Assembly: GCA_037447655.1 (NCBI GenBank)
Contig: JBBHKE010001514.1
Location: 1-32,163 of the forward strand
Source of the DNA: Zygnema cylindricum
Lineage: Eukaryota > Streptophyta > Zygnematophyceae > Zygnematales > Zygnemataceae
Length of the DNA: 32,163 nt
Direction: 5' to 3'
Every line of letters begins with the position of its first letter. Position 1 is the first letter of the stretch. The notes under the pieces are model-generated. The model was not told the origin of the DNA. It searched no databases and saw only the letters and a list, made by a program, of their open reading frames with translations. This document shows positions 1-10,804 of the stretch, in pieces. The position numbers and the translations under genes are program-made.

Positions 1-669
1 TTTGCTAACAATATCGCCAAAGCCAATATATCGCTGATGGTACTGCTGTCCCATATTGCCTCGAATCGTCCGTCTCGGCATAAATTGGTATCGCGTGAAG
101 TCGTACTTTTCAACAATTTTCTCCTTCCCGCCTAAAAATAGACGGGCAAAAACAGTCGAGGAGGCCACAAGGACACTCCTTTATGATTTAACTTTTAGTC
201 CAAGGAAACGTGGCAAATCCTACTGCAATTCCTTAAACAGTGTTTATAAACCAGCAACACTATTTATGGTTTTCGGTGAGAAAAAGTAGCGACTGACTTA
301 GTGTTATTAGCTTTAATATGAAAAGACACAATTTCGTTTGGGGAGAAATGTGTTAGCGTGGCCGTTAACTTTTCCGGCTAACGCGGTCCTAGAAGTTACA
401 GTTGGACATTTACCCTAAATATTTTACGGTCCGCGACCGCATTAGTTCGTACGGAAAGCCCCAAGCTCGCGGTACGTAAGCATCGAGAATCGATACTGCA
501 CAATTGACTTTCTGTTCAGTAATTTCGTGGAGCTCGGCCAGTAGGCTGCTGTACGGCTGTATACGAAATATACGGGCTGACTTTAACGACCACTCCACCG
601 GTCGCTCGGGAGTGTTGGAGTACACTTTCAGTTGAGTAATTAACGAAACGTACGATTGTATTTGTACCT
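1..669. other. Unassigned intergenic DNA
   Basis: I see no supported gene here. Short open frames at 56-289 (+) and 410-625 (-) have no recognisable motif, no credible splice or start context, and look like chance ORFs. An imperfect inverted repeat (GTTAGC / GCTAAC arms) lies near 350-385. Confidence 0.5.
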
Positions 670-840
670 TACACCTTGAATCGTTATTAGCGTTTATAAC
701 GCTAATTCGGCGCCCCCAAATTTTGACCCTCGAATCTAGAATAGTTTTAATAACTGTAATTGATTTTTTACGTTTATATGGGTATTGTTTTATTAGAGTT
801 CATAAATCTATTTTGGACAGTTTTTAAATAGTGTAGTGTA
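670..840. mobile_element. Fragment of CACCG-end, TA-flanked inverted-repeat element
   Basis: Starts TACACCTTGAATCGTTATTA and ends near TTTAAATAGTGTAGTGTACG. The same start and end landmarks occur in the same order at 21008-21185. It contains the small palindrome TTAGCG..CGCTAA. It resembles the family whose best copy is 21010-21509. Only one end is clear, so the boundaries are approximate. Confidence 0.4.
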
Positions 841-973
841 CGACATGTGTCGATCCGGTCTTAAATTGCTCGTTTTTTGTACAACCGTACAGAAAGAACG
901 TCAGCTAAAGGCGTCGACAAGCGAAAGTGAGTGATGCTTAAAAAAACGTGCAGGTATATGGGGGGGTTACCCT

Positions 974-1712
974 AGTGATATAAGTGATAAGGAATGGATA
1001 ATTTTAGTGTCTTTTGTAGCTCAAAGAAAAACAGGGCGTACCCGCAAACATGATATTCGTCATATAATCAATGCGATTCGTTATGTTATGAAAAGTAGTT
1101 GTCAATGGCGAGACAATTACCAAAAGACTTTCCGCCTTAGCAGGCGATACATGATACATTAGTATAAAGCAAGTAAGAGAAAAAGCTGGAAAAGAGCCTA
1201 CACCTACTGTAGGAATTATCGACAGTCAATCTGTAAAGACAGTACAAAAAGGGGGTCTAAAGGATATGGACGCTGGCAAGAAAGTTAAAGGTAGGAAACG
1301 TCATATAACTACGGATATCCTCGGTATGCTATTATCATGCGGGGTACATAGTGCCGGTATCCAGGATCGTGACGGTGCAAAAGATGTACTTGGCAAAGCC
1401 AAAGTAAAATATCCCACGATTATTAAATTCTTTGCAGATGGCGGTTATGCGGGAGCGTTACAAATTTGGTGCTTTTTAACTTTAAAAACTTTGCTTACTA
1501 ATGCTCACAAAATTGTTGATATAGGTTTTAAGGTTATTCCTAAACGTTGGATAGTAGAGCGCACTTTTGGTTGGTTTAATAATTTTAGACGTATGAGCAA
1601 GGATTATGAACATAATCATAAAACCTCAGAGCATATTGTCTATATTAATATGATTACCATCATGCTAAAAACATTAGCTGAAACCTTAACAATTTTTAAG
1701 ACAGGGTCTTGA
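974..1712 (+). pseudogene. IS5-family (DDE) transposase, degenerate
   Basis: Bacterial insertion-sequence transposase relic, in two frames. The N-terminal part (974-1130) reads SDKEWIILVSFVA then a TGRTRKHD and SCQWR stretch, as in the N-terminal helical domain of IS5-type transposases. After an apparent internal deletion of some tens of codons plus a frame change, the frame starting at 1173 runs open to TGA at 1710. This part holds the catalytic triad context: IIDSQSVKT (D codon 1221-1223), FADGGYAG (D codon 1437-1439) and IVERTFGW (E codon 1557-1559). The DDE residues and the KGRKRHI motif are therefore intact, but the protein is not. I could not find convincing terminal inverted repeats. 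The family assignment is firm. The source (possibly a bacterial symbiont) is inference. Confidence 0.85.
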
Positions 1713-1718
1713 GGTTAG

Positions 1719-1916
1719 TTAGATCTTCATGTTTTCCTTTTTTTCCATTCCATCATCTATGTCTTTAAACAACAAGGCAATTAGCTGGTGTAATTCCTCT
1801 ATCTCTTGACAAAGCAGCTCAATAGAGGTTTTAGTGGATTTCAAATGAGCGACTACTAATTCGTTAAAATCTATGATATGATTCTTCTTTACATAGTTTT
1901 CAATCTTTTATTCCTG
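1719..1916 (-). pseudogene. Short bacterial-like ORF remnant
   Basis: On the minus strand about 65 codons are open from roughly 1916 down to a TAA at 1719-1721. They read as a helical, coiled-coil-like peptide containing ELLCQEIEELHQLIALLF and ending in a Lys/Glu-rich tail. There is no in-frame start at the open end, so it is probably the tail of a longer gene broken by mutation. It lies 7 bp beyond the IS5 stop and next to the histidine-kinase-like fragment, which suggests one transferred bacterial segment. I do not recognise the family. Confidence 0.25.
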
Positions 1917-1940
1917 TTTCCTTACTTGCTTTTTTATACT

Positions 1941-2399
1941 CTATGTTATTAAGCCGCATAAAATTACGGACAATCTCCTTACGCATTTGCCTCCTGCTCT
2001 ATTTTGGCATCTGATATTTGACTTCAGTTTCTTGCCCCTCATTAAGTATAAAATATTCAATAATAGGCTAATAATAATTTGTTTAAACAACGCTGTATTA
2101 CATGCTATATCAATAGAAGAAACATCAGATATTAGGTGCAGCTCGAATTTATAAAAAACTCGTATATTGTAAGCCAAAACAAGGATTTTTATTTCTTCTA
2201 GAAATTCATTAACATTCAAATGATCAGTAGTCGGTTTAATAACAAAAAACTCGTCACTCAAAGCACTGTGTTGGTCTAAATCCTTAAAAGCTTTTGCATA
2301 TCCCAGATAAACTTCATGTTCTTTCTGTAAAATTGAATTTTTTTTGGTTAACTTATTAAACTTCTCTATTTTATGGATAAAATGTCGACACTAAAAAGC
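1941..2399 (-). pseudogene. Histidine-kinase-like fragment (dimerisation and N-box region)
   Basis: The minus-strand frame is open from about 2399 to the stop at 1941 without a clear start. It contains a Lys-rich coiled-coil stretch (KFNKLTKKNSILQKE). It then has the layout expected at the junction of the dimerisation and ATP-binding domains of a two-component sensor kinase: LNVNEFLEEIKILVL followed about 40 residues later by LFKQIIISLLLN, which resembles the N-box (LxQIxxNLLxNAxK) with its second Asn kept. The G boxes are missing and the frame ends in unrelated residues. The AT-rich bacterial look and position beside the IS5 relic suggest a shared origin. This is a motif-level guess. Confidence 0.35.
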
Positions 2400-4387
2400 G
2401 CACTCAGATTTAATTCCCAGTGATAAAGACGGGGGAAAATCATGCAAAACTGTTCTCACATGTTCAAACGTCGACTATGTGAACACAGGTTATACCGGCT
2501 ACACATTGAGAAAGATGAGCCCAAATTAGGGTTATGCATAAAAAAAAATTACATTTTTCTTGGCGAAAGGCCATGAACCCAAATTAGAGTTAATGACACT
2601 AATTTTTTTCTTGCATTAATTATTTCTAAACGCTAATACCGATTCATTGTTATTTTAGGTTTTGATAGTATACGGATACCCACAGTGTAATTTGTTCACA
2701 CTTTGTATTCATTGTATTTATTTGTCCCGTAGCTTAGCTAATCGTCACTTCATCCGTCTAACCCGTTCACAAACTAGAAACCTTTCGTACAAGAATAACG
2801 AATTCGTCATTTTTATTGTCAAGTAGTGAACTCTTTTCATTAGTGATTTCATACTTCAGTATTCGCTTTGTTATCGATTTTGTTGTTCATGGACTTTGAC
2901 ATTGGCTGCCACTAAATATATCGTTTTGTCTTTTGCGGCTATGATTCTTCTCGTGGACGTGGTGTAACCTGTCCACTATGAATCTACACTCTAAATTTAG
3001 CGGTAGACTAAGTAATTAACTCTTTTCAAATTTTATATAAAATTCAACGATAAAAAACAGTAGAACAAATTTCCCCTTTGCTTCTCTTTCGTTTTCTTAT
3101 TGTTGACTTTTGTTTTTTATTTTGCTTCCATATTTTTTTTGCGATGATTCTTTGTTCCTTTCTCTTTGATCCATTTGACCTGTTTCTCTCACCTTTGCCA
3201 ACCATGCCTTTACCTTCGAGAGCTTTTTGGCTATGGGATAAGAGCTAACAATGATTAACGCATTGCCATACCTGTCCATATAGAGAAAAAACCTCGAGAC
3301 TGTGACATCACCATTTAAACAATCTTCACTTTCGACATTTTTTTACCATTCTCTCACTCTAGCGGAGGGCATACAAACTCCTTAAAAGTAAGAATGGCCT
3401 TTTCCCTTGTTGTTTGTTTCTTCCCAGCCTTGCTAGCTTTGGATGTTCGCCCACTAGCCACACTCACTTGTAATAATCACCGATAGTATTTTGGGAAAAT
3501 CGTGGCCCGATTTTCCCCATATCCTTGGAGCACTTTTTATTGTTATCGGGTTTTTGGGCGTCGATTCGACGATCACATTTTGGGGTTTTGAAAAGACTTG
3601 CGAAAAGGTTAAACATAACAATGGAAGTGAGGAAGAAGTGGAGGGAAGAGCTCCGGTGCTCGATCGGGACGGTATATAGTGTGGGTAGTTTTCGTTTCGA
3701 TTGTAGGCAGTTTATAGTGTGGATAATGTTCGGTTTTGTAAATCCCTGCAATTGGTTTTTTTTTTAGGGCAGTTGAAAGTTTTTGGTATTGTCCCTAGTT
3801 TTCGTATGAGTAGGTTATCATAGTAGGTATAAGATGAGAAAAATGGTAATAGTTACCACTTTATGTAGATACTTATTAAAAACAGGATCAAAAGAAGGAC
3901 ACGTGTTTTTTTTTAATAAGTGTACTCCTGTTTTGATAAATAGAAATTAAATGCCCATCATTTTGTTTCATGGTCAGTTTTCCATAGTTTCCTTAGGGTT
4001 TTCGGAGCCCATAAGCTTCTAACTGTATGGTGACAAAGCGTCAAATGTTCCTGTTTTATAACATATTTCAAAGAGTTCACGACACCATGCTCAAGGAGGG
4101 GCTGTTACAACTGCTTTCATATAACGCTTTATTCATCGATTAATTGTTTTTTCTTTTTATCTTAACTTTTTTCTACCAACCCTTTATTTTATGTTTTTTT
4201 TGTTTCTAGTTATCCATTTATTTTTTTCTTATTCTTTTGATTGCCGATGCACATGCGTCTAGTCAATAGGTAGGAGAAAAAATAAATCACAAAAAGAAGA
4301 ATATGTATCCAATCGAAGAGAGAGTCTTCAAACGCTTAACAATACTCTTTGTGAATCATCTTCTAGCCCTTCCATTGGATTTAAAAT
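2400..4387. other. Unassigned AT-rich DNA without a recognisable gene
   Basis: About 2 kb with no supported gene. Around 2520-2640 there are repeated phrases (AAATTAGGGTTA, AAATTAGAGTTAATG, ACGCTAATACC) of the kind seen in the AT-rich inverted-repeat elements elsewhere in the window. Minus-strand frames at 3097-3279 and about 3375-3470 give Lys-rich peptides that could be old coding sequence, but nothing is identifiable. Confidence 0.4.
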
Positions 4388-5922
4388 ATGTTTATTGCAA
4401 TTTATTTAGTTGTTACATCCTGAAGTGGGGAATTTGGTTTTAGGATTTCATCATCGTTACCACCATGTATAAAATTTACGGCTTCAACAATGTTAATACA
4501 CGTTTTCAAATAATGTTTTTGGCCAATTCCAAAAAATGTCAAACCTTTGCAATGTCTAATGTCCAAAACCCAAGCTAGTTCAATGTCCAATGTCAAACTT
4601 CCAATATCCACTGTCCACAGTTAAACGTCTAGTGTCTATTATCCATATTATGATTTCCAATGTGCAATGTCCAGTGTCCAATGTCCAACGTCCAATCAAA
4701 TATCTGTGCCAATGTTTATTTTCTGGCCCAATGTCAAAATTTTACTGTCCAATCTCCAACCTCCTTCATCCAATGTCCAATGTACACTATCAAATGTCAA
4801 GCGTCAAATGTGCAATGTGCTATGTTCAATGTTCAATGTCCAATGTTAAACGTCTTATGTCCAACGTCTTATGTCTAATGTCAACATCCAATGTCCAATG
4901 GCCAGTGTAAAATTCTGACTTTCAATCGACCAACGTCAAATTTCCAGCGTCCAGTCTGAAATGTTCACTGTTTTATGTCCGATATCTGGAATTCGTTGGC
5001 CAAATTGCGAATACATAAAATTGATTGTCAAATTTCTAGCGTGTAGCATTCAATTTATTTTTTCTAATGTTTGAAAATCCATGTTTGAACCCCAATGTCT
5101 ATAAACTCAGCTATTAATGTTTTACATTCATTGTCCACAAATTCATGACATCCACGCCCAAATTCTTAACATTTATTGATGATCAAAAATACATTGTCAA
5201 ACTAAATTCATAGGTGAATTGCTGGACCATTGAAGTCAGAATAAAACGGATGTTTCTCAAGCTATTTAGGTCTTGGAGTTTTCTGAGCAAAATGGAGTAC
5301 TGTACATCGCTATTAGAGAGAGTGACTTATTAGCGTTGTGAATTTATTCAAATTAACTACACTCAATTACGATTTGTCACACTAATGTGCCTTATTACGG
5401 GCCTCGGGCCTCATCCTTGCATCAAATTAAGTCCAGAGTTACTCAAAGATGGTGCAACAAGTAATACCACGTGCACTGCTACACAATGTCACATAAAAGC
5501 TTCATAAGAACAGGAAGTAACGGGAGGCCATATCATCACCCTATCTACCAGTGCCTTTTTCCAGCTTGGCGTTCCTTAATTTGAGCACCGATTCCAAATG
5601 TGCTTCTCTAAAGCTTTGATTTCTCTGTAGCTTTAATGTCTCTGTAAATAATATTTGTCTATAGATAACATTTCTTTGCAAAAAATATTTCTCTGTAGCT
5701 TTTTAACAGGTTGCTTCTATCGGCCACGCAGAATTTTACTCTATGTGCAAAGCATAGATGCGCTCTCTCCAGCTCTCTTTCCCTTGAGCCACCTGGCATT
5801 TTTGTTGCACCACTGATAAGCATATGCACGGATAAATTGAAAAGCCACCTGGCTGTTTGCGGCGATCTAGACGTTCCTCATTGCGCCTCCATAGTTGAGG
5901 CGGCAGAGCGTCTTCCCTGATC
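4388..5922. repeat. Long diverged repeat, copy 1 (heptamer array plus flank)
   Basis: Aligns by eye, in the same order, with 9167-10804. Shared landmarks are TTGCAATT(T/G)ATTTA, TTTTAGGATTTCATCATC, the heptamer array, a GGCCTCGGGCCTC phrase (5399 and 10367), AAAGATGGT(G/A)CAACAAGT, GATAAGCATATG and a final GTCTTCCCTGA. The last part (5445-5922) also matches 7911-8306. Copy 1 carries extra short tandem units (CTCTGTAGCTTT) around 5620-5710. This is the most diverged of the copies. Confidence 0.7.
4550..4985 (+). repeat. Degenerate heptamer tandem array, consensus TCCAATG (array 1)
   Basis: About 60 seven-base units, many one or two changes from TCCAATG (TCAAATG, TTCAATG, TGCAATG, TCCAACG). 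They keep register over long stretches. Because 7 x 3 = 21, all three forward frames stay open and give fake SNVQCPM peptides, so none of these ORFs should be called a gene. Confidence 0.85.
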
Positions 5923-6893
5923 CCTGACACACAAGGACAGTGGTGATGATGTCACCATTCGGGCCCAAGTTTCCGTTGGGGAAAGCGCCATCTGACTAGT
6001 AGTAGCAGTCTGCGAAACGGAACTGCGTAAGAGGCGAGTCGCATGTGTTGAAGAAGTAGTGCGTATAGAGGTAGCAGGCAGGGTTCAGCAACACGGGGTT
6101 TGTGTTGCGTTTGACATTGAAGTCAACCGCCCCGAGAGAGTAGTCACAAGAGGAGAGTACTACTGGCGTGAAAAAGGCTAACGCTAGCAAGGTAGCTAAG
6201 AAGCAAACAATAGGGAGGGAGACCATGGCTGCTTCTAGGGAGTCTGTACACTCTCAAAGAGAGAGATAAAAAGGTGTTAGAAAATGACAAATTTAGATTT
6301 TTTGAAGGCGGTGATGCTCCTGTCTTCAGCAGCCCTTTTATACGGTGGAGTACAACTCCGTACCAATCGCCTTTGGCTCTACTTCCTTGTTCCGAAACGC
6401 CATCCTTGGGTGGAGCCCTTACCCAGTTGACCTACACTACCACCGCACCTTTGAAATCTCTCGATTTTGCTTTTTTGAGGTTACCAGCTAACAATTTGAA
6501 GTAGTTACAGAGATATCCACTTATGTCCCCACGCTCAAATGCATTAAACATCTTGTTGCCACTTGATGAGGGACATTAACAATTTCCTCATATGAATATT
6601 TTCGAAGCTGTAGTTTCGGATCTAAGGGTGTGATAAGGGTCTAAGAACCTAACAAAGAATTGAGTACGATCTTCTTGACAATTTTTACTTGAATCAATCT
6701 AATGCATCGGGATTTGCTTCTAAATTTGGAGTAAATAATGCATCATTCAATTTAGCTTTGTTCAGTCTAACCTTTGCAAACTTATCTCTCATTGGTAACT
6801 CATAGGCATCGTCGGTCCACATGGAGAGGGTGTGTTCCTTTTCTCCTCCACCCCATGGCAAACTCATTAGATCCTCGATATGGAGCTAACCTT
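5923..6893. other. Sequence between repeat copy 1 and the copia LTR
   Basis: Apart from the small ORF at 5996-6226, no gene is supported. The stretch 6470-6508 (TTTTTTGAGGTT followed by AGCTAA(C/T)AATTTGAA) is similar to 12122-12165 inside the copia deletion patch. The part below the primer-binding site (6700-6893) should be the 5' leader of a minus-strand copia element, but I could not find a convincing gag frame in it. Confidence 0.35.
5996..6226 (-). CDS. Possible small secreted Cys-containing protein (76 aa)
   Basis: A 76-residue frame with a good start context (GCAGCCATGG). It begins with a textbook signal peptide: a hydrophobic core over about residues 3-24, ending near VVLSS. The mature part of about 50 residues has four Cys (SCDY, PACY, NTCD, ADCY), which could make two disulfides, and is rich in Tyr, Phe and Asn. 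It ends at a TAG at 5996-5998. The same frame is open again for more than 40 codons past this stop into the repeat flank, so the stop might be a late mutation. No family is recognised. It lies between a repeat copy and a copia LTR, so it may instead be a chance ORF. Confidence 0.35.
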   Translation of the reverse strand: MVSLPIVCFLATLLALAFFTPVVLSSCDYSLGAVDFNVKRNTNPVLLNPACYLYTHYFFNTCDSPLTQFRFADCYY

Positions 6894-6905
6894 GCTCCGA
6901 TACCA
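6894..6905 (-). other. Retrotransposon primer-binding site (iMet-like)
   Basis: On the minus strand this reads TGGTATCGGAGC, one base from the initiator-Met primer-binding site TGGTATCAGAGC common in plant copia elements. It lies directly next to the LTR at 6906-7345 on the correct (3') side for a minus-strand element, which marks that LTR as a 5' LTR. Confidence 0.65.
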
Positions 6906-7345
6906 ATCGATGGAATCGAGAATCAATTGGAATGCGCACAAAATGTAAAAAATTCTCAATGCAGCAAAAAAAAAAAAAAAAAGGAAACGTTAACCAACTC
7001 ACATCAAATACATTGAATGCGCATAACAAAAGGTTAGAGACAAAGTATATAATCAGAATAGGACACTCAAATTATTCCTCATCATATTGCTGACAAATTG
7101 ATTTTACATTCATAACTTCAATTCTCTCACATGATGGGCTTTCACCTTAGCCTTCAGATTGACAAGTCTAATTCTTGAAGCGTCACATTGAACTTAGAAT
7201 CAAAATATGGTTTGATGCAAACGAAACTAATGGTACAAATGAAACTAAACGAAACGAAACCACTTGCGCGGAGTGACTCGAGACTAAATTTAACCACACT
7301 ATATACAAACAGACATTGTAACATTGACGTCCACTCCAACATTCC
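6906..7345 (-). mobile_element. Copia 5' LTR, older copy
   Basis: Aligns by eye with 8559-9014 and 11058-11513. Shared landmarks are a GATGGAATCGA/GATAGGATCGA start, TTATTCCTC, GATGCAAACG/GACGCAAACG, ACAAATGAAACTAAA and CCACACTATATAC. The last is a TATA-like motif on the minus strand (GTATATAGTG). A 17-base A run lies at about 6966. It is clearly older than the other two. Its internal region (gag-pol) is not recognisable to the left, so this is a 5' LTR without a readable body. Confidence 0.6.
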
Positions 7346-7910
7346 ATGTACTAACAAGTTATTGGGTTGAGTATTTTGTTTTTATGTTCCATTTTAAAAT
7401 ATTATTTTTTCAAATTTACACCCTTAGAGTAAATAATCTATTAGCACGAGGGTTCAAATTCTTGCTATTATTTCTAATTCAGTTTTGAATGTCGTGGCTG
7501 ATTTTAAGCCATTTAAACAATAAGCGTTAAGAGAACAACAATTAGTGTCATTTTATTGGAAATCATCGAGATACAAGGTAACGATTAAATGATTTCATCC
7601 TTTCCCTCAAACATAAATGGTAGAACCTGCACTGTTTTCCCGAAGACATTCCAAACCGCGATGGAAAATGGTCGCTTTAACTTTAAGTGGTTGCTCCCTA
7701 TCATGAAATACAGTTAGAGACAGAATTGTACATATAGATTCAACATCTTACAAGCACGAAAATATTTGAGCTTCAACAAGCTGAAAAAAAGGTTTCAATT
7801 AAGCAAGAAAACCATCGGAGCCATCAAATTGTTTTGGCATTGACAAACATGTTCACAAAGAGAGAAACCAATAAAGTGGTCACACTCATCATAGTAAGTC
7901 CGGTGTAAAT
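7346..7910. other. Unassigned AT-rich spacer
   Basis: No gene, RNA or repeat boundary is supported. The last 20-30 bases (CATAGTAAGTCCGG) resemble the sequence just left of the other two copies of the following repeat, so the repeat may start slightly earlier than 7911. Confidence 0.4.
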
Positions 7911-8558
7911 AAAAGATGGTACAACAAGTGTTACCATATGCAAACCAACATAATGTCATATAAAAGCTTTCTAGAAGCAAGAAGTAACGAGGGCCACCTC
8001 ACCACCCTATTAACCAATGCCTTCTTCCATCTTGGCGTTATTTAATTTTACGCACCTCTTGCTCTACATTTTCAACGGCCTGCTTCACTCGCCCTCATTG
8101 AATTTCACTCTACGCGCAAAGCACAAATAGGATCTGTCTAGCTCTCTTCCTATTGAGCCACATGGCATTTTTGTTGCACCACTGATAAGCATATGTACGG
8201 ATATACTGGAACCCCATCAGTCTGTTTGCGGCGACGTGGACCTACCCTTCTGGGCCTCCTTCCCCTCTGGGCCTCCATAGTTGAGGCGGTAGAGTGTCTT
8301 CCCTGACAAGTTATTTTGAGGAATTCGGATAGTTTCACAGTTTGACTTTCAAGTTTCAACGTTTTGCATGTCAGAAATCAACGACTCACAATTTAGCTTG
8401 CAAATCCTAAACATGCTACTCAACCGTTTTGTTTGGTTTGAGTCAAACTGGACGTGAACGGGATGGAACCGAAGCAGGGCGAGTTCAAAACGGCCGATTG
8501 AAAGAAAGCTAACGCCAAAAAGGTAAACTTTGTTGGCCTTTTGATGTCATTTTGGTTT

Positions 8559-9014
8559 TGATAGGATCGACACTCAATTGAATGGCGTACAAACTATTAA
8601 AATTTCTCAATGACGTATCAATATTAAACTCAAGTTAAACACCAACTAGCTCAATTATATACATTTTATGTTGACGGTCATAAGATAAAGACACGATATA
8701 TATTCAAAAGTAGAATCTCACATTATTCCTCGTACATTGCTTAAGATTGATTCTACATTGATTATACATTGATTATTCGAATTCTCTTACTAGCTAGAAT
8801 TTTAACTTAGACGCCAAATTGAATCTCAAAATCTTATTCTAGAATTTTCACATTGAAATTAGACAAAAATAAAGGTATGACGCAAACGTAACTACTATTA
8901 CAAATGAAACTTAATCAAACAAACGACACGCACAATGTGAAACGCGACAAAAATAAACCACACTATATACGAACCTACATTATAATGTCCACATTAATTT
9001 CCAATTTGAAATTT
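8559..9014 (-). mobile_element. Copia 3' LTR inside duplication copy 1
   Basis: Minus-strand LTR. The right boundary is set by a polypurine tract (GAGAGGGGAAATGG on the minus strand, at about 9017-9030) that follows the pol tail. The left boundary is inferred from the older LTR at 6906-7345, which stops at its primer-binding site. A TATA-like GTATATAGTG lies near 8965. The minus-strand right end at TATCA would supply the usual terminal CA. Confidence 0.55.
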
Positions 9015-9104
9015 TACCATTTCCCCTCTCAATGTGGGAATCAACTTTGAAAACTAACCGGACTCAAATTTGATCAATTATAGGTCTTCTTTTAACAAAT
9101 ATAT

Positions 9105-9162
9105 CATACATGGCAGCTTTTGTTAGCACACCAGCTGTGCCTCCTCGGGATTGGGATAAATT
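9105..9162 (-). pseudogene. Copia pol C-terminal tail, orphan
   Basis: The minus strand reads VLTKAAMYDIFVKRR, matching the conserved VLTKAL...F end of copia polyproteins. It is cut off at 9162, where the heptamer-array unit begins. The same tail at 11604-11660 is still joined to RNase H, so this copy is the product of a segmental duplication and not an independent element. Confidence 0.6.
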
Positions 9163-9166
9163 CAAA

Positions 9167-10804
9167 TATGTTAATTGCAATTGATTTAATTGTTACTTTG
9201 TGAAGTGGGATATTTAAGTTTTAGGATTTCATCATCCTTGCCATCATAGCCAAAATTTACGGTTTCAACATTGTTAACACACATTTTTAAATCATATATT
9301 TTGGCCTATTCCAAAAATTATAGAATTTTACAATGTCTTATGTTCAAAGTCTTAGCTAATATAAATGTCCAATGTCAAACGTTTAATGTCCATTGTCCAT
9401 AGTCAAACGTCTAATATCCATTGTCCACAGTCCAATATCCAATGTGAAACTTCCAATGTTCAATGTTCAATGTCCAATGTCAAACGTCAATGTCCAATGT
9501 CTAATGAAAAATGTTCATTGTTCACAGTCTAATGTCAAAAGTTTAATTTCTAATGACGAATTTCATTCGGCCAATGTCCAATGTCCAATATCCAATGGCA
9601 AACGTCCAATGTGCAATGTGCAATGTTCAATGTCAAATGTCCAATTTCCACAATCCAATTTCCAATTTTTGATTTCCGGTGTCCACAGTGATATGTTTGA
9701 TGTCTAATGTCTAATATCGAATATCTACTTTATAATCTCCATTGTCAGATGTCATATGTTCAATGTCGAATGTCTAATGTCCAACGTTCAGCGTATAATG
9801 TCAGACATAAAATTTCCAATGTCCAAATGTTAAATGCTGAATTTTAATCGTCCAATGTCCAATTTGTAGCATCGAATCCGAAATGTTCAGTGTTCAATGT
9901 CCAATGTCCAATGTCGCGAATTGGTTTCCCAAAATACCAATTTATAAAATTGAATATAAAATATCTAGCGTCTAACATTCAATATATATTAACCAATGTT
10001 TTAAAATCCGTATTTGAATTCCAATGTAGCAAACTTAACTTCTAATGTTTTACATTCAAGGTCAGGTCTTTAATATTAAGCTCTCAGTAACCACACATCG
10101 ACAACTTCAAGACTTCCACGCCCAAATTTTTTAATTTTTATTAATGATCAACCATCCACTGTCAAACTAAATTGATAGATGAATTGCTGGACGATAAAAG
10201 GTGGACAAAATCAGAAACATCCAAAGCAATTTAGAAATTGGAGGTTTCTGAGCAAAGTGCAGTACATTTACATCGCTATTAGAGATATTGACTCATAAGC
10301 GTTAAGACTTTATTCAAATAAACTACATTAATGTATAATTTGTCACATTTAAGTCTCTTATTACAGGCCTCGGGCCTCTTCTTGGCATCACATTAAGTCC
10401 AGCGTTATTAAAAGATGGTACAACAAGTGTTACCATATGCAAACCAGCCAAATGTCACATAAAAGCTTTCTAGAAGCAGGAAGTAACGAGGGCCACCTCA
10501 CCACCCTATTAACCAATGCCTTCTTCCATCTTGGCGTTATTTAATTTTACGCACCTCTTGCTCTACATTTTCAACGGCCTGCTTCACTCGGCCTCATTGA
10601 ATTTCACTCTACGCGCAAAGCACAAATAGGATCTGTCTAGCTCTCTTCCTATTGAGCCACATGGCATTTTTGTTGCACCACTGATAAGCATATGTACGGA
10701 TATACTGGAACCCCATCAGTCTGTTTGCGGCGACGTGGACCTACCCTCTGGGCCTCCTTCCCCTCTGGGCCTCCATAGTTGAGGCGGTAGAGTGTCTTCC
10801 CTGA
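9167..10804. repeat. Long diverged repeat, copy 2 (heptamer array plus flank)
   Basis: Counterpart of 4388-5922: same order of landmarks, similar length, many differences. Its final part (10410-10804) is the start of the recent 1.25 kb duplication, which shows that the diverged unit came first and the recent duplication later. Confidence 0.7.
9330..9924 (+). repeat. Degenerate heptamer tandem array, consensus TCCAATG (array 2)
   Basis: About 80 seven-base units. The best run, 9565-9660, stays in register with units TCCAATG, TGCAATG, TTCAATG and TCAAATG. It ends at GTCCAATGTCGCGAATT. It is longer than array 1 (4550-4985) and not colinear unit by unit, as expected for slippage or unequal exchange. 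Confidence 0.85.

Larger units (their letters stand above)
7911..9162. repeat. Recent 1.25 kb duplication, copy 1
   Basis: Matches 10410-11660 with roughly 34 single-base differences plus a small indel near 8248, about 97 % by eye. It contains the common repeat flank (7911-8306), a 250 bp stretch not seen in the other copies, a copia LTR and the last codons of copia pol. It breaks at TTGGGATAAATT, where copy 1 runs into the heptamer-array unit and copy 2 continues into copia pol. Confidence 0.85.

Noticed and set aside
3097-3470. Minus-strand Lys-rich frames as exons of a gene
   Set aside because: They look mildly coding (KAILTFKEFVCPPLE, IIVSSYPIAKKL), but I could not join them by splice sites or link them to a family.
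3464-3767. Overlapping ORFs on both strands
   Set aside because: Three frames compete, none with motifs or good start context. Treated as chance.
4590-4910. Open frames with SNVQCPM-type repeats (also 9393-9707)
   Set aside because: They result from a 7-base tandem unit that keeps all three frames open. The three overlapping frames give the same peptide style, so this is not a protein gene.
4550-9924. Heptamer arrays as telomeric DNA or CRISPR
   Set aside because: The unit is not a known telomere motif, is highly degenerate and lies in paralogous blocks. There are no constant repeats with unique spacers, so it is not CRISPR.
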